From positions 181,416,315 to 181,480,314 of the forward strand of contig OV050030.1 of assembly GCA_920105625.2 (NCBI GenBank): a stretch of DNA of 64,000 nt, read 5' to 3'. Position numbers and translations under genes: made by a program. The stretch is from Clusia tigrina (taxonomy: Eukaryota; Arthropoda; Insecta; Diptera; Clusiidae). Shown here piece by piece: positions 20,327 to 30,700 of this stretch (the first letter of the stretch is position 1; the number at the start of each line of letters is the position of its first letter). The notes under the pieces are model-generated. The model made no database searches. It worked only from the letters and a program-made list of their open reading frames with translations, and was not told the DNA's origin.

Positions 20327-20483
20327 TGTCAGAATAAGTGCAATGAAAAAAAACACGAACGTTCAGTTTAGCAGGTTTATTAGAAAGAAAGATGATTACA
20401 TGACACAGTAATAACAAGAAGTTAGAGCTTGACAGCAGTTGGGTTGCCTATGCTTATATTAACTTTGGTACTGTATACCTACA
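20327..20483 (-). repeat. Copia 5' LTR
   Basis: 157 bp, same ends as the left LTR. It is followed on the right by the TTTCT duplication and on the left, three bases inward, by the primer site. Confidence 0.95.
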
Positions 20484-20488
20484 TTTCT

Positions 20489-20719
20489 AAATAGCGAGAC
20501 AGATTTAGAAAGTCTCAAAATACTAAAAAAGAACTTCCAAATCACCTTACTGCTCTAATAAATGCAAGTCTTGTGACTAATTTCAAAAACGCCATAAAAG
20601 TGTTGCGGGAGAACAATGAATTGGTTTCAAACTATACAATTCCTAAAAAATCAAATGTGTCAAATAACAATTATCAATATCCACCCAATATAAACAACCC
20701 CTTTGTTAAATAGATTTCA
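20489..20719 (+). pseudogene. Family 1 gag tail (copy 1b)
   Basis: Continues gag after the copia insertion. It matches 3757-3925 of copy 1a closely and ends with the same TAG after NNPFVK. The family 4 gypsy LTR begins at 20724, and copy 1b resumes at 37925. One frame change lies near 20550. Confidence 0.85.
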
Positions 20720-20723
20720 TACA

Positions 20724-21263
20724 AGTTAGCAACACACGTGTTGCATGTCGTTGGCGCCGTGCGCTTGCGCATCGGTACAAAGGATGGTACTAAATATGCT
20801 GCCATCCGCTGCGCAGGGGCACGGTAGACGGTGCTGGTTCTCGGTACGTGAGAAAGTACACGACAGAGAGCATTGGCGCCGTGTGCTAGCGCAGCGGTAC
20901 AAAGCATTGTACGAAATACGCTGCAACAGAGTCTACTGCCATCCTCTGCGCAAGGGCATGATAGACGGTGCTGGTTCTCGGTGCCGGAGGAATTGGCAAG
21001 ACATGTGTTGTATGTCGTTGGCGCCAAGCCCAGCCGTGGAACGACGTCGCGCAATGCAGCCTCGAAGCGCTGTCACCATGCGCTTGTCGATGGCGTATAG
21101 GACGGGAATAACTGAGTGTTGAAAAGATATAAAAATAACCACAGTACAAGAGCCCGCATATTTTAATTGACTAGAGCTCGAAGGGGAAGGACGACCTTAA
21201 TAATAATATTAAAACAAATTAAATATTTTTATAAATTTAGATAGATGCAGGAGATATTTAACT
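20724..21263 (+). repeat. Family 4 5' LTR (about 540 bp)
   Basis: Starts AGTTAGCAACAC and ends GAGATATTTAACT, overlapping the primer site by one T. It is GC-rich in U3, with a diverged internal repeat (GGCGCCGTGCGCTTGCGCA at about 20754 and a similar block at about 20876). TATAAAAATA at about 21129 is a plausible promoter element. Several apparent ORFs here arise from the GC-rich repeats and have no protein resemblance. Confidence 0.9.
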
Positions 21264-21277
21264 GGCGCCCAACTTGG
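21263..21277 (+). other. Family 4 primer-binding site, tRNA-Lys type
   Basis: TGGCGCCCAACTTGG follows the LTR, close to the gypsy-type tRNA-Lys primer site. The first repeat of the leader overlaps its right part. Confidence 0.85.
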
Positions 21278-21645
21278 AGCAAGCGAAAAAGTTCATAACA
21301 TGCACAGGCTCATAACCCACCCTTGAGAGGGGTTAATAAAGAACAAAATCTGCGATTCCTACGGGACCCTCCAGTTTTTGTGTCGTAAGCTTGGGGCATG
21401 CGAAAAAATGGCTGCCCAGGCTCTTACCGTACCCTTGAGAGGGGTTAATAAAAAAAAAATCTGCGATTCCTACGGGACCCTCCAGTTTTTGTGTCGTAAG
21501 CGTGGGGCATGCGAAAAAGTCGCTGCCCAGGCTCTTACCGTACCCTTGAGAAGGGTTAATAAAAAAAACAAATCTGCGATTCCTACGGGGCCCTCCAGTT
21601 TTTGTGTCGTAAGCGTGGGACATGCGAAAAATCGCTGCCCAGGCT
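21268..21645 (+). repeat. Leader tandem repeat, about 3.3 units of 111-117 bp
   Basis: The motif gcaagcg/gcatgcg followed by AAAAA occurs at 21279, 21396, 21507 and 21620. Between them lie conserved blocks: CCCTTGAGAGGGGTTAATAA, TCTGCGATTCCTACGGG and CCTCCAGTTTTTGTGTCGTA. The array lies between primer site and gag of a gypsy-type element. In Drosophila gypsy that position holds the repeated Su(Hw) insulator sites. The fourth unit is cut by the family 5 LTR. Confidence 0.95.
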
Positions 21646-22073
21646 TGTTGTGAGTCAAGATACGGCTACCTACGAGTAGTCAACTCACGACATGACTTTC
21701 CATACAGTGTTAACCAATGTAAGCTTTCAGAGTGACTCGGTGCATGCAGCTGCGGATCAAAGTGCATGATCAGCACGCAAATGAAATCAGGCCAGTTAAT
21801 GAACTGGTAAGGTAAGCAGTGTATGACCTATTGGCCGCGAGAGCAGAATAGGTGAAAGTAGGTTACACTGTATAGCGTAAATGTAAGTTTATAAATATAA
21901 GTGTTTATAACTTAATAAATGAGTTGTATTTTGGAAAGCGAAACGGTAGTGTCTTGTTTTGTGCCGCAGTTCGGCACAGTCTTAATAATAGAGTCAGTGC
22001 TAAATTTTCAGGTCCAGGAACCATCAGACAACTGCCGTGCGTGTCGCACCGTTATCGCCAAGGAGGTACAACA
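21646..22073 (+). repeat. Family 5 5' LTR (428 bp)
   Basis: Begins TGTTGTGAGTC and ends GGTACAACA, with perfect 6-bp terminal inverted repeats TGTTGT/ACAACA. AATAAA lies at about 21914. It is followed after three bases by the primer site. No second copy in the window. Confidence 0.88.
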
Positions 22074-22076
22074 TTT

Positions 22077-22091
22077 TGGCGCAGCCGGTTC
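22077..22091 (+). other. Family 5 primer-binding site, tRNA-Ser
   Basis: TGGCGCAGCCGGTTC matches the complement of a tRNA-Ser 3' end over a longer stretch than the family 1 site, and has C where families 1 and 2677 have T. Confidence 0.85.
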
Positions 22092-22262
22092 AAGGAACCA
22101 CAACGCGGGAAGAATAAGGACAGAAAATATGAAGAACAAGTGGTGAGTACGCTCATGTTGTTATAATATTAGTGTTTAAGTATTCTAAGGGGATGTGAAG
22201 CGTGTTGAGTGCCGGTGTCTGAGTTATTTTGGGAGATATAATGGACGGTAGTTGTACGGTAT

Positions 22263-22974
22263 ATGGGATTACCAGTTGGCGTTAGGGAGCTGTTGGAGGC
22301 TCAAGAGATTTTGAGTAATTCGATCCGGAGGTTAGTGACTAACTTCAAGAAGGGTCGAAAGGTTTTAAAGGATAGCAGATATTATCGGAGGAGGATCTTA
22401 GAGTTAGAAAATCTCCAGAAGAAGTTTGACAACATCGATAGAAGGTTACAGACACAGAAGGAGGTGTGTAGTGGTGTTAGTTATTTTGCAGAAGGTTACG
22501 CGAGTGGCATCAAGAATTTGGCTGCAGAGTGGCTGGCAAAGTTCTGATCAGACCTAGGAAGCGTAGAGTTGTTATCGGAAGAGGTCGCAGAGTCAAGTAA
22601 GGGTGACTGTCGAGACCAGCTCAGATCGTTTCAGACTGAGGTTGGGTTATTAGCGGAAAGAGTATTTCAGCAGTTTGAGGCGGGAGCTGGCAAGGAGGAA
22701 GCCCAAGTCTTTTGGGGACAAACGAAGCCAAAAGGTGACTTATCGCCCCTGACGCTAACGGCGGTTTTGAACAGGACTGAGGAGGAACTGCAAGCCGTAC
22801 GTAGAGACAGGGAGGACTTAAAAGCTGACGGGGATCTGTTGCGAAAGAGGAATTGGGAGCTTTCGAGGAGGCTCGAAGAAACGGAGGAAGAAGCTTCATA
22901 TTTGGAGAAGTAGATTTCCGGGATCAGACAGCGAAAGTCAGATAGGAAGCCATTTCAAGTTAGGGCTCTTTCGG
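22263..22974 (+). pseudogene. Family 5 gag, N-terminal part
   Basis: An ATG at 22263 opens MGLPVGVRELLEAQEIL. The translation is rich in Glu, Lys, Arg and Leu, with heptad-like spacing over about 200 residues, so a coiled coil is likely. In-frame stops at TGA 22545-22547 and TAG 22911-22913 are the only interruptions; the frame is otherwise continuous up to the LINE insertion at 22974 and resumes after it at 29437. I know no close relative. The gag assignment rests on its position after the primer site and before protease. Confidence 0.65.
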
Positions 22975-23221
22975 GGTTGAAGCGTCAGTTTTCGTTGAAG
23001 CGTAAGTTCCGTTGAAGCGTAAATTTTCGCAGAATGGGAATATGCGATTATAGTTCTAGGAACATTAGCCTCTATTCCATCTAGACCGATAGTGCGTGGC
23101 GAAGAGTCACATCCTGCCCAAGGTAACCCTGCTATTTATAACAGAACACTACGGATCTAGACTGAGGAGTCAATAACCCGTCCGTCCGTCTAAGCAGGCC
23201 TATTATGATAGGAAGGCGACC

Positions 23222-24012
23222 ATGAGGGTCATGGCCAAACATGAGGCTCTACCCACAGACCAGCTCACTGAGGAGCAGGCCAAATCGGTAGAGTGGGCAA
23301 GGGGGTGCTATCCGGTTTGGGCAAACTGGCGGGTACAGCCCCAAAGAGACAACGCTCGGCTGAAGAGGCGGGTGAGGTCGCTAAAAGACAAAAATTCGGC
23401 GGCCTGAAATACCCATCCTACAGCGACGTTGTCAAAGGTGGGGTTGAGATGCTGGTCATCATTGACCGGAAAGATGAGGAAGGGGTCATACCCAAAGTAA
23501 AGTGGAGGTGGGTGGAGCAAGCGATTGCCGAAGTCTACCTCCAAGTCTTAGAGGAAAGCCCTGGAAAACACCCCCCTTTCTGTCATGATGCGGGCTGGTA
23601 TCAGGGCAGGGCCAAGCTTATCGCATGCGATGACAGCAGGTCAGCCAACCTTTACAACATCGCGGTAAGCAAGGTTGGCGAGATCTGGCCGGGAGCCAAG
23701 CTAGAAGCCGTCAGCAGGGAAGAAGTTCCCAGCAGACCCAGAGCCCGGGTCTGGATATCGGCTAAGCCAGCTGAACCGGAGAGAATAGAGGAAATCTTTA
23801 GATCGTGCAACAGGGAGCTGCCAATCCATAACTGGAAGGTAGCGAAGCTCGAGGAGCCAGTGGAAGATAGGAGGCAGGTGTTGCTGATACTCAACGCTGA
23901 GTCCCTTTCCCCACTGGCAGAGAGAAACGAGGTAGTCTGGTTCGGGTTCGTCGACGCGACCGTTGAGATCTACCACAGCGACGACCAAGTTTTGGAGTCC
24001 ATCGCTATATAG
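23222..24012 (+). pseudogene. LOA ORF1 (DUF4780-type)
   Basis: An ATG at 23222 begins ORF1; the frame shifts after about 50 codons, and the main piece runs in another frame to TAG at 24010-24012. The C-terminal 150 residues (WVEQAIAEVYLQVLEESPGK, AGWYQGRAKLIACDDSRSANL, EIWPGAKLEAVSREEVPSRP) have the order of DUF4780, the domain found in ORF1 of LOA/Bilbo-type LINEs. There is a basic, nuclear-localisation-like stretch before it. Its role in retrotransposition is presumably RNA binding, which is inference. Confidence 0.8.
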
Positions 24013-24996
24013 AATACGAAGTGAACTTCCCAGTAGCTCCAGTTAAGACCTTTAGAAATATACGGAGAACGGACTGGGGGAAGTACAGACAAGCTGATCA
24101 ATCAGCTAACCACGGCCCTGAATAGTTCACTGACAGCCGGGTGCCCAGTTGTAAACCTGAGAGGTAAGGACAAACCACCTTGGTGGTCAATGGATCTAGG
24201 CCTTCTCCGGAAGTCCAACAGGCGGCTATTTAACAGGGCTAAAACTTCGGGTCTGCCTGCGGACTGGGAAGCGTACAAGGCTGAGCTAAAAATACACAAG
24301 AAAGCAACCAGAACTGCGCAGCGACAGTCCTGGCAAAATTATTGTAGGGAACATCGGAAGCAGCTAGACTAAGAAGAATCCTAGCGAGGACACCACACTA
24401 CCTGGGCTACCTTGAAGGTCCGGGTGATGCGTGGAGTTATTCGAGCGAGGAATCTTTGGCTCTTCTCTTATATACACATTTTCCAGGCAGTAGCACAGTG
24501 GAGGGTGATAACGCGACACCTAGGTGCAGGCAGTCTGAGATAGGGAATGCGATAGTTACAGTCGAGAAAGTTCAGTGGGCCATTAACACCTTTGGTTCAT
24601 ATAAATCTCCGGGTCCGGATGGAATCTATCCAGCTGAACTGCAACAATCACGGGACATAATTACGCCATGGGTTGTGACTGCAATTAGAAGCTGTCTTAA
24701 CATGGGCTATATTCCGCTGAGATGGAGAGAAACGAAGGTTTCCTTCATACCCAAGGCAGGCAGGTCCTCTCATGTAAATCCTAAAGATCTCAGACCAATC
24801 ATTCTCACGTCTTTCCTCCTAAAAACACTAGAGAGATTGATGGATGCACACTTACGGGAAGCTATACCAACTGGTAGAATCTCCTCGGCACAACATGCAT
24901 ACACGAAGGGCAAATCGACAGAGACGGCGTTGCACGTACTTATTGGTATAGTGGAAAAAGCCATCCAGCAGAAAGATTTCGCACTAGCGGCGTTCA
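24013..24996 (+). pseudogene. LOA ORF2, linker and RT N-terminal half
   Basis: Sequence after ORF1 jumps directly to the region behind the endonuclease (FRNIRRTDWGKY-like), so the whole endonuclease is missing. RT blocks follow on the open piece 24456-25058: FGSYKSPGPDGIYPAELQQS, NMGYIPLRWRETKVSFIPKA, KDLRPIILTSFLLKTLERL, and HAYTKGKSTETALHVLI. The frame runs into the jockey insertion after FALAAFI, at base 24998. The earlier linker has two frame changes (about 24115 and 24370). Confidence 0.85.
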
Positions 24997-24997
24997 T

Positions 24998-27496
24998 TTT
25001 TTTTGTTTTTTTTTTTTTTATTTCCGATTATTTCATATATCTGTCACCATTATATTGACACCTAGTATATGATTTGACAATTTGTTTGGAAATTAATATA
25101 AAAAACACATTTTGGCCAGTGCCAAGAAATGAACAAAAATTATTTACATTAATTATAATAATTCACTATAATTATATTATAACAATTTATGATCAAAATT
25201 ATGTTTATAATAATTATTTACATTTACATTTATATTACTATTACTAATATGTGTAGTCTGGATTTCCTAGTTCAGTAGGTCGTTTGGTAGAGTTCTCTTT
25301 AAACGGCGCATGGTGGTTTCTTCTAGATGTAGCAACTCGTTTATTTCTTCGTTATTATGCCCATGCAGTGTATCGTAGTGTTTTGTGGATATCTTTTTTA
25401 TTTCTTCGTCAATTCTTGGCATATTTAGTTTGCGGTGTATATCTTCATTTGTTGTGTACCAACCAGACTTTATGATAACTCTTAATATTCTAGATTGCTG
25501 TCTTTGAATTTTTTGTATGTGTGACCGTTTTGCCGTTCCCCATACTTGGAGTCCGTATGTCCAAATTGGCTTTATAGTACACTAGTATACCAGCAACTTG
25601 TTGTTAATTGTAAGTTTAGATTGCTTACCCATTAACCAATATTGTTGCCAAAATTTTTCTTTTATTTGTTTCGTTTTTTTGTATGATGTGGTAGTGCCAA
25701 TTTAGCTTTGAGTCCATGTGTATACCAAGGTATTTAGTAGAATACCCTATTTTTATAACTTTATTGTTTATTTTAATAGGTATTGGGTTAAATTTTTTCT
25801 TAGTTGTAAAAATTATTTATACAGTCTTATCTTCATTAATTTTCAAGCACCATTTATCAAACCATTCCTTAACATTCTCTGTGTATATCTGCAGATTTGC
25901 AGTCGCAGTATTTAGATTTTTGTCAGATGCTAAGAGGATTGTGTCGTCAGCAAAGGTAGCAATTGTGGTATTCAATTCTTTTGGAAGTGGTATATCTGAC
26001 GTAAATATGACATATAGCAGTGGTCCTAAAACACTCCCTTGAGGAACTCCAGCTGTTGTAAGATGAATAGACGAACACTCTTCATTGTATTTGACGTAAA
26101 AGTATCGATCACCAAGATAACTTTCAACAATCAAATAGTAGTCAAGTGGCAGCATCGTCTTCAGTTTTTGCAGCAGTCCTTTATGCCATACTTTGTCAAA
26201 TGCTTTTGCAACGTCTAAGAATACAGCAACTCAGTACCGTTTATATTCTATGTCTGTTTCAATTTTGTTTGTTATATGGTGTATCTGTTGAATTCTTGAA
26301 TGTCGTTTTCTGAAGCCGAATTGATGATTTGGTATAATGTTTGTATTGTCGAGGATCTGGCTAAGTCTATCATGTAATAGTTTTTCAGCAACTTTAGAGA
26401 TTATGGGAAGTAGGCTAACTGGTTTCTACGACGAAGCAGTTGTAACATCTTTTCCCTGCTTCGGTAGTGCAATAAGTTCAGCAACTTTCCATGCTTTGGG
26501 AAAAAATTGTAGTCGGAACATTGAGTTGATAACATTCCTTAAGTAGTTATAACCTATAGTAGGTAGCTCAGCGAGAGCTTTTCCTGTCAACATATCGTAT
26601 CCTGGTGCTTTTTTGTGGTTTATTCGTTTTTTAATGCAATTAATTATTTTTGTTGTGTTTGTTTTCTTAATTTTGGTTGTAATGTCTATATTTAAGTCAT
26701 TGCGTGTTTCAATATATTTATCTTCGTCATTTGATAGAACTTTTTCAAAGTATTTAGCCAATGCAGATGCTTTTTCTTCATTGGTAGTAGCCCATGAGTT
26801 GTCATCTTTCCGTAGTGGTGGCTGATACCTTATCTGAGTTTTTAATTTCTTTGTGCATTTCCATAATGAGTAGTTCGTATCCTGGGTAGGCGTCAAGTTT
26901 TTTAGGTAATTTTCAACCTCTATATTTTGTCTTTTAGTTAATATTTTCTTGAGTTTTTTGCAGGCTATATTTAAATTGTGTTTATCCTCAGGCGATCTAG
27001 TTAGCTGCCACCTCTTTCTCAGCTTTCTCTTCTCAATAATTAGCTTTCTTATGAAAATATCCGTTGTAGGTTTATTTCTTCTAAATTTATGCTGTTGGCT
27101 TGATTTGATTCCTGCATCTAGGACCACATCGTTGAAGTGAATAATAGCACGTTCAATGTCTAATTGTGTTTTCAGTGTGATAGACATATTCAGTTGATTT
27201 TCAATATGCTGTCTATATTCATTCCAGTTTGTTTTGTAGTTAAAAATCTTAGCTATTGGTTCTATGGGTTTGATGTCAGTTTTGTAGTCAAGTATTATCG
27301 CAGAGTGGTCTGAAGAAAGTTCAAAACAAGCTTTAATTTTTTAATTGGCTACACTTTATGTTTTTTGTTATACTGAAGTCGATTAGCTCTGGTATCTTCT
27401 TCCTATCTGTTGGCCAGTATGTAGGTTCACCTGAGCTTAAAAATCTGCAGTTATTTTTGTTTATAGCATTAATCAGATTTCGTCCTTTTTTTATTG
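24998..27496 (-). mobile_element. Jockey-clade LINE (J2), 5'-truncated
   Basis: Inserted in L2. The 11-12 bp duplication GCGGCGTTCATT lies at 24987-24998 and 27497-27508. A T-run at 24998-25020 on the plus strand is the A-tail of a minus-strand element. It contains only ORF2 from the end of the endonuclease onward, about 2.5 kb. It is not the same family as J1, since the RT differs widely. Confidence 0.93.
25280..27490 (-). pseudogene. Jockey ORF2, endonuclease end to C-terminus (J2)
   Basis: Begins near the endonuclease C-terminus (KIPELIDFSITKN, SSDHSAIILDYKT). The open piece 27187-26426 holds the linker and first RT blocks (NHKKAPGYDMLTGKALAELP, FFPKAWKVAELIALPKQGKD). The stretch 26425-26156 is shifted, with LDVAKAFDKVW-like sequence. 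The piece 26155-25817 holds TTAGVPQGSVLGPLLYVIFT and the active site FADDTILLA. The remaining C-terminus to about 25280 has several stops. The jockey clade lacks RNase H, and none is seen. Confidence 0.9.
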
Positions 27497-29259
27497 GCGG
27501 CGTTCATTGACATAGAAGGCGCTTTCAACAACATAAATGCGAACGCCATTACGGGAGCGTTAGAAGCTCTGGGCGTCGATCCTAATATGGTAGCGATGGT
27601 AGAAATGATACTCGTCAGTAGAAAGGTAACTGCCAGCTTAGGTTCCCACACCTTAAGCAGACAGGTCTGCAGAGGCACTCCTCAGGGTGGAGTCCTCTCC
27701 CCCCTGCTCTGGAATTTGGCGGTAAATTCATTACTGCTAGCCCTAGAGAGGGAGGGTTGCCATGTCGTCGCCTACGCTGATGACTTGGCAATTGTGATCA
27801 GAGGGAAATATCCAAACACTCTTATTGATATTTTGCGCTCTAACATGGCCACGCTTACTGGTTGGACGGGAAGAAGGGGATTACGGTTAAACCCTGAGAA
27901 AATGGAATTAATCCTCTTTTCGAAGAAAAATAGATCTCCTGAGGTCTCCCCGCTAACATACAAAGGTGTGGAAATTACGATGAGGGAGACAGTTAGATAT
28001 TTGTGACTAGTACTAGATAGAAAACTTTCCTGGAAACCCAATATTGAAGAAAGAGTCAGGAAGGCCAATATTGCTTTGTACACATGTAAAAAAGTGGTCG
28101 GAATCAGGTGGGGGCTATCCCCACGAATTATGCACTGGCTATACATCTCGGTGGTCAGACCACTCAGAAAGAAAGCTATTTGAAGCTTCTGAGCAAGGTC
28201 CAAAGAACGGCCTTTTTATGTATTTCTGGTGCCTTAAGGACCACGCCTACTAAAGCTTTAGAAGTAATACTCAACCTACCAACATTAGAGCTGGTAGGGA
28301 AACAAGTGGCCGCCACATCAGCACTAAGGCTGAAATGTGCGGCGTTATGGCATGATCGGCAGATTGGTCACTCGACTATTGCGCATACCTGGAGTAGTTC
28401 TATCCAACACATTGACCACTCTATACCTAATCTCAACTTCGATAGGCACTTCCAGACATATATTCCGTCTAGAAGAGAGTGGCAAACACTAATGCCATGG
28501 AGAAAGGGGGAACTTAATTTCTACACTGACGGATCCAAACTTGACGATAGAGTCGGTTTTGGAGTTTTCTCACAAGAATTGGGACTGGAACTTTCTTTCC
28601 GTCTCCCCGACCACTGCTGTGTTTATCAGGCAGAGGTCCTAGCCATAAAGGAGGTAGCCGTCTACTTAAATAGACAAGCCGTAACAAGAAATATTATAAA
28701 TATCTGCTCGGATAGCCTGGCGGCCATCTTGTCAATGAATTCGGTGGCACTGAAATCAAAGGTTGCTCAGGACTGCCGAGCAGCCCTAAATGATATCAGT
28801 ACCGCTTTCAAGGTACGCCTTATATGGGTTCCGGGGCATAGAGATATTGCGGGAAACAGTAGGGCTGATGACTTAGCCAGACGGGGTAACAACCTTCCTT
28901 TAGGCACGGACAGATGTGAGATTGGAATACCTATTGCCACCTGTAAACTGATGCTGAAGGATAGGGTCGTGCGTGAGACCAATGGGTCTTGGGCACAAGA
29001 GGGCACTTGCTTAACGACTAGGCTAATGTGGCCGGAACTTAATAGTAGGAAAACTAGAGACTTGCTTGCCCTGCCGAGAGAGAATATCTCTAAGGTCGTG
29101 GCGTGTATAACTGGTCACTGGCTTTTCGGCAGACATGCTCTCAGGCTGGGCGTATTCTCTCATGAATACTGCAGAAGCTGTGGGGATGAGGAGGAGGAGG
29201 AGACTGTGGAAAATCTCGTCTGTAGTTGCCCCGGGCTCTTTAGGCAAATACGCTTTTAG
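27497..29259 (+). pseudogene. LOA ORF2, RT C-terminal half and RNase H
   Basis: Continues RT after the jockey: FIDIEGAFNNINANAITGAL, GTPQGGVLSPLLWNLAVNSL, and active site AYADDLAIV. A TGA near 28005 and a frame change near 28130 break it. The piece 28108-29259 holds RNase H: LNFYTDGSKLDDRVGFGVFS (Asp), YQAEVLAIKE (Glu), CSDSLAAILSM (Asp), and WVPGHRDIAGNSRADDLARR. It ends with a CCHC-like knuckle (YCRSCGDEE...CSCP). An ORF2-encoded RNase H is a feature of LOA, R1-related and I-group LINEs. The 3' UTR runs to 29436. Confidence 0.9.
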
Positions 29260-29436
29260 CTCTCTTACAGAGGTGTCTAGCGCGAAGATCAAACAAATCC
29301 TACGCTTTATTAGGGCTTCAAAATGGTTCAACGAGTGAATGGGAGGTGCGTTGTGGCGCGGTGGTATCACAATGGACCCATGGTTGGCTGAATGAGCTGG
29401 TCCTTGAACTGGCTGCCACATTAACTTAACCTAACG

Positions 29437-30700
29437 TAGGGCTCTTTCGGTAGTGACGACGGAAACACAGACGCAGACAGTGCTATCGTTACCACCGGAA
29501 GTCCGTTGGCCAGGTTATTTGACACCCGAGCGAGTGCAACGACCTACGGTTCCGGGGATAACAGTGAGTGATTGTAGGAACTTGTCGTCAGAAATTGTGG
29601 TTTCGCTTGCTCAGAAGTCAGGGGGAGCTCCACAAGGGGAGGAGCCCATTTGCGACACGCCCCCTCATTTGGACTCACATCGCCCACTAGGTCTGAAGCC
29701 TTCATTGGTGCCATATCTACTCGGCATGAGAGAGCACGGGGCAAATTCCGCTAGAAGCGAGGGTATCGAAAATGGACGGAAGGATGGGTATCGAGGATAT
29801 CTCCAGACAGTGTCCAGGCTAGTACCAGTATTTACTGGTGCTGAGTCAGTGGATTTAAGATAGGAGGTTCATCGATTTTACAATGGGTGTGAACTAGCAA
29901 AGAGGAGTATTCGTCCTGACGAATTGCAAGACTTTTTCGATTGTGTGAAACAGAAGTTGTTCGGAGATGCGTACAATCTGGTTTTGCCAAAAAGTTTTAG
30001 TAGCGTGGAAGAATTGTATGCGTTAATAAAGAAAACGTACTTGAAGACAAGGACGTTGGAAGAAGTCACTCAGGAAATCAGGGTAGCTCGGCAGTTGGCA
30101 GGCGAAGAGATACGAGTCATTGCTAGGGGTTTGAACACATTGCAGGGGTGTGCGAAGGAATTCGTTCATGGCAAATACAACGGTGTGGATGACAAGGCGC
30201 TGCTATATGAAGTTGACAAGTCGGTACTGACAGCTTTTGTAGTGGGACACATGCTGGGTATTCGGACCGGGACTCTGGAAGCGTTGGTGGAGGAAGCCAT
30301 CAGGGCTCAGTTTCTGGTGGAAAGAAGTCAACCTACTGCCAGTGAAGTAAATGCCGTATTTAACAGGCAGAATGTGCCTGTGGCTGTAGCAAGAGGCGGA
30401 GAAGCGTACGTGACAGACTCACGCACACATGAAGGAACTTACGACACCGGTACAGGTACATATGGAGCCTGCGTTAAGGGTGCACATGCTGGGTATTTGG
30501 ACCGGGACTCTGGAAGAGTTGGTGGAGGAAGCCATCAGGGCGCAGTTTCTGGTGGAAAGAAGTCAACCTACTGCCAGTGAAGTAAATGCCGTATTTAACA
30601 GGCAGGATGTGCCTGTGGCTGTAGCAAGAGGCGGAGAAGCGTACGTGACAGACTCACGCACACATGAAGGAACTTACGACACCGGTACAGGTACATATGG
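29437..30700 (+). pseudogene. Family 5 gag, C-terminal part
   Basis: Resumes in the same frame as 22263-22974 when the LINE and one TSD copy are removed. A TAG at 29861-29863 is the only stop before the internal duplication. The region PDELQDFFDCVKQKLFGDAY, LPKSFSSVEELYALIKKTYL, and TLEEVTQEIRVARQLAGEEI looks like a retrotransposon capsid domain. The 218-bp tandem duplication at 30248-30700 shifts the frame by +1, so the second copy reads in another frame. No zinc knuckle seen. Confidence 0.75.
30248..30700 (+). repeat. 218-bp tandem duplication inside family 5 gag
   Basis: 30248-30465 and 30483-30700 are almost identical and are separated by 17 bases. The period of 235 is not a multiple of three, so the second copy is out of frame. 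Very few differences separate the copies, so the duplication is young relative to the age of the element. Confidence 0.97.

Larger units (their letters stand above)
16086..20483 (-). mobile_element. Copia-type LTR retrotransposon, full length, inactive
   Basis: 4398 bp between two 157-bp LTRs, flanked by the perfect 5-bp target duplication TTTCT (16081-16085 and 20484-20488). On the minus strand it starts TGTAGGTAT and ends TTCTGACA. A half-tRNA-iMet primer site (20311-20324) and a purine-rich tract beside the 3' LTR (16243-16260) are present. The Gag-Pol order gag-PR-IN-RT-RH is that of Ty1/copia elements. It interrupts gag of copy 1b. Confidence 0.97.
22975..29436 (+). mobile_element. LOA-clade LINE (L2), with nested jockey
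   Basis: Flanked by a perfect 14-bp duplication TAGGGCTCTTTCGG (22961-22974 and 29437-29450). It starts with three short GTTGAAGCGT repeats, carries ORF1, an RT and an RNase H domain, and ends in TTAACTTAACCTAAC rather than poly(A), as LOA-type elements often do. The endonuclease part of ORF2 is deleted. Interrupted by J2 at 24998-27496. Confidence 0.92.

Noticed and set aside
20674..21149. Cluster of overlapping open frames on both strands
   Set aside because: They lie in the GC-rich repeated U3 of the family 4 LTR, recur in the other LTR at 37226-37805, and have no protein resemblance. They are a by-product of repeat structure.
21268..21645. Possible CRISPR-like array
   Set aside because: Units are contiguous, about 113 bp long and have no distinct spacers. 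This is a tandem repeat in a retroelement leader of a eukaryotic genome.
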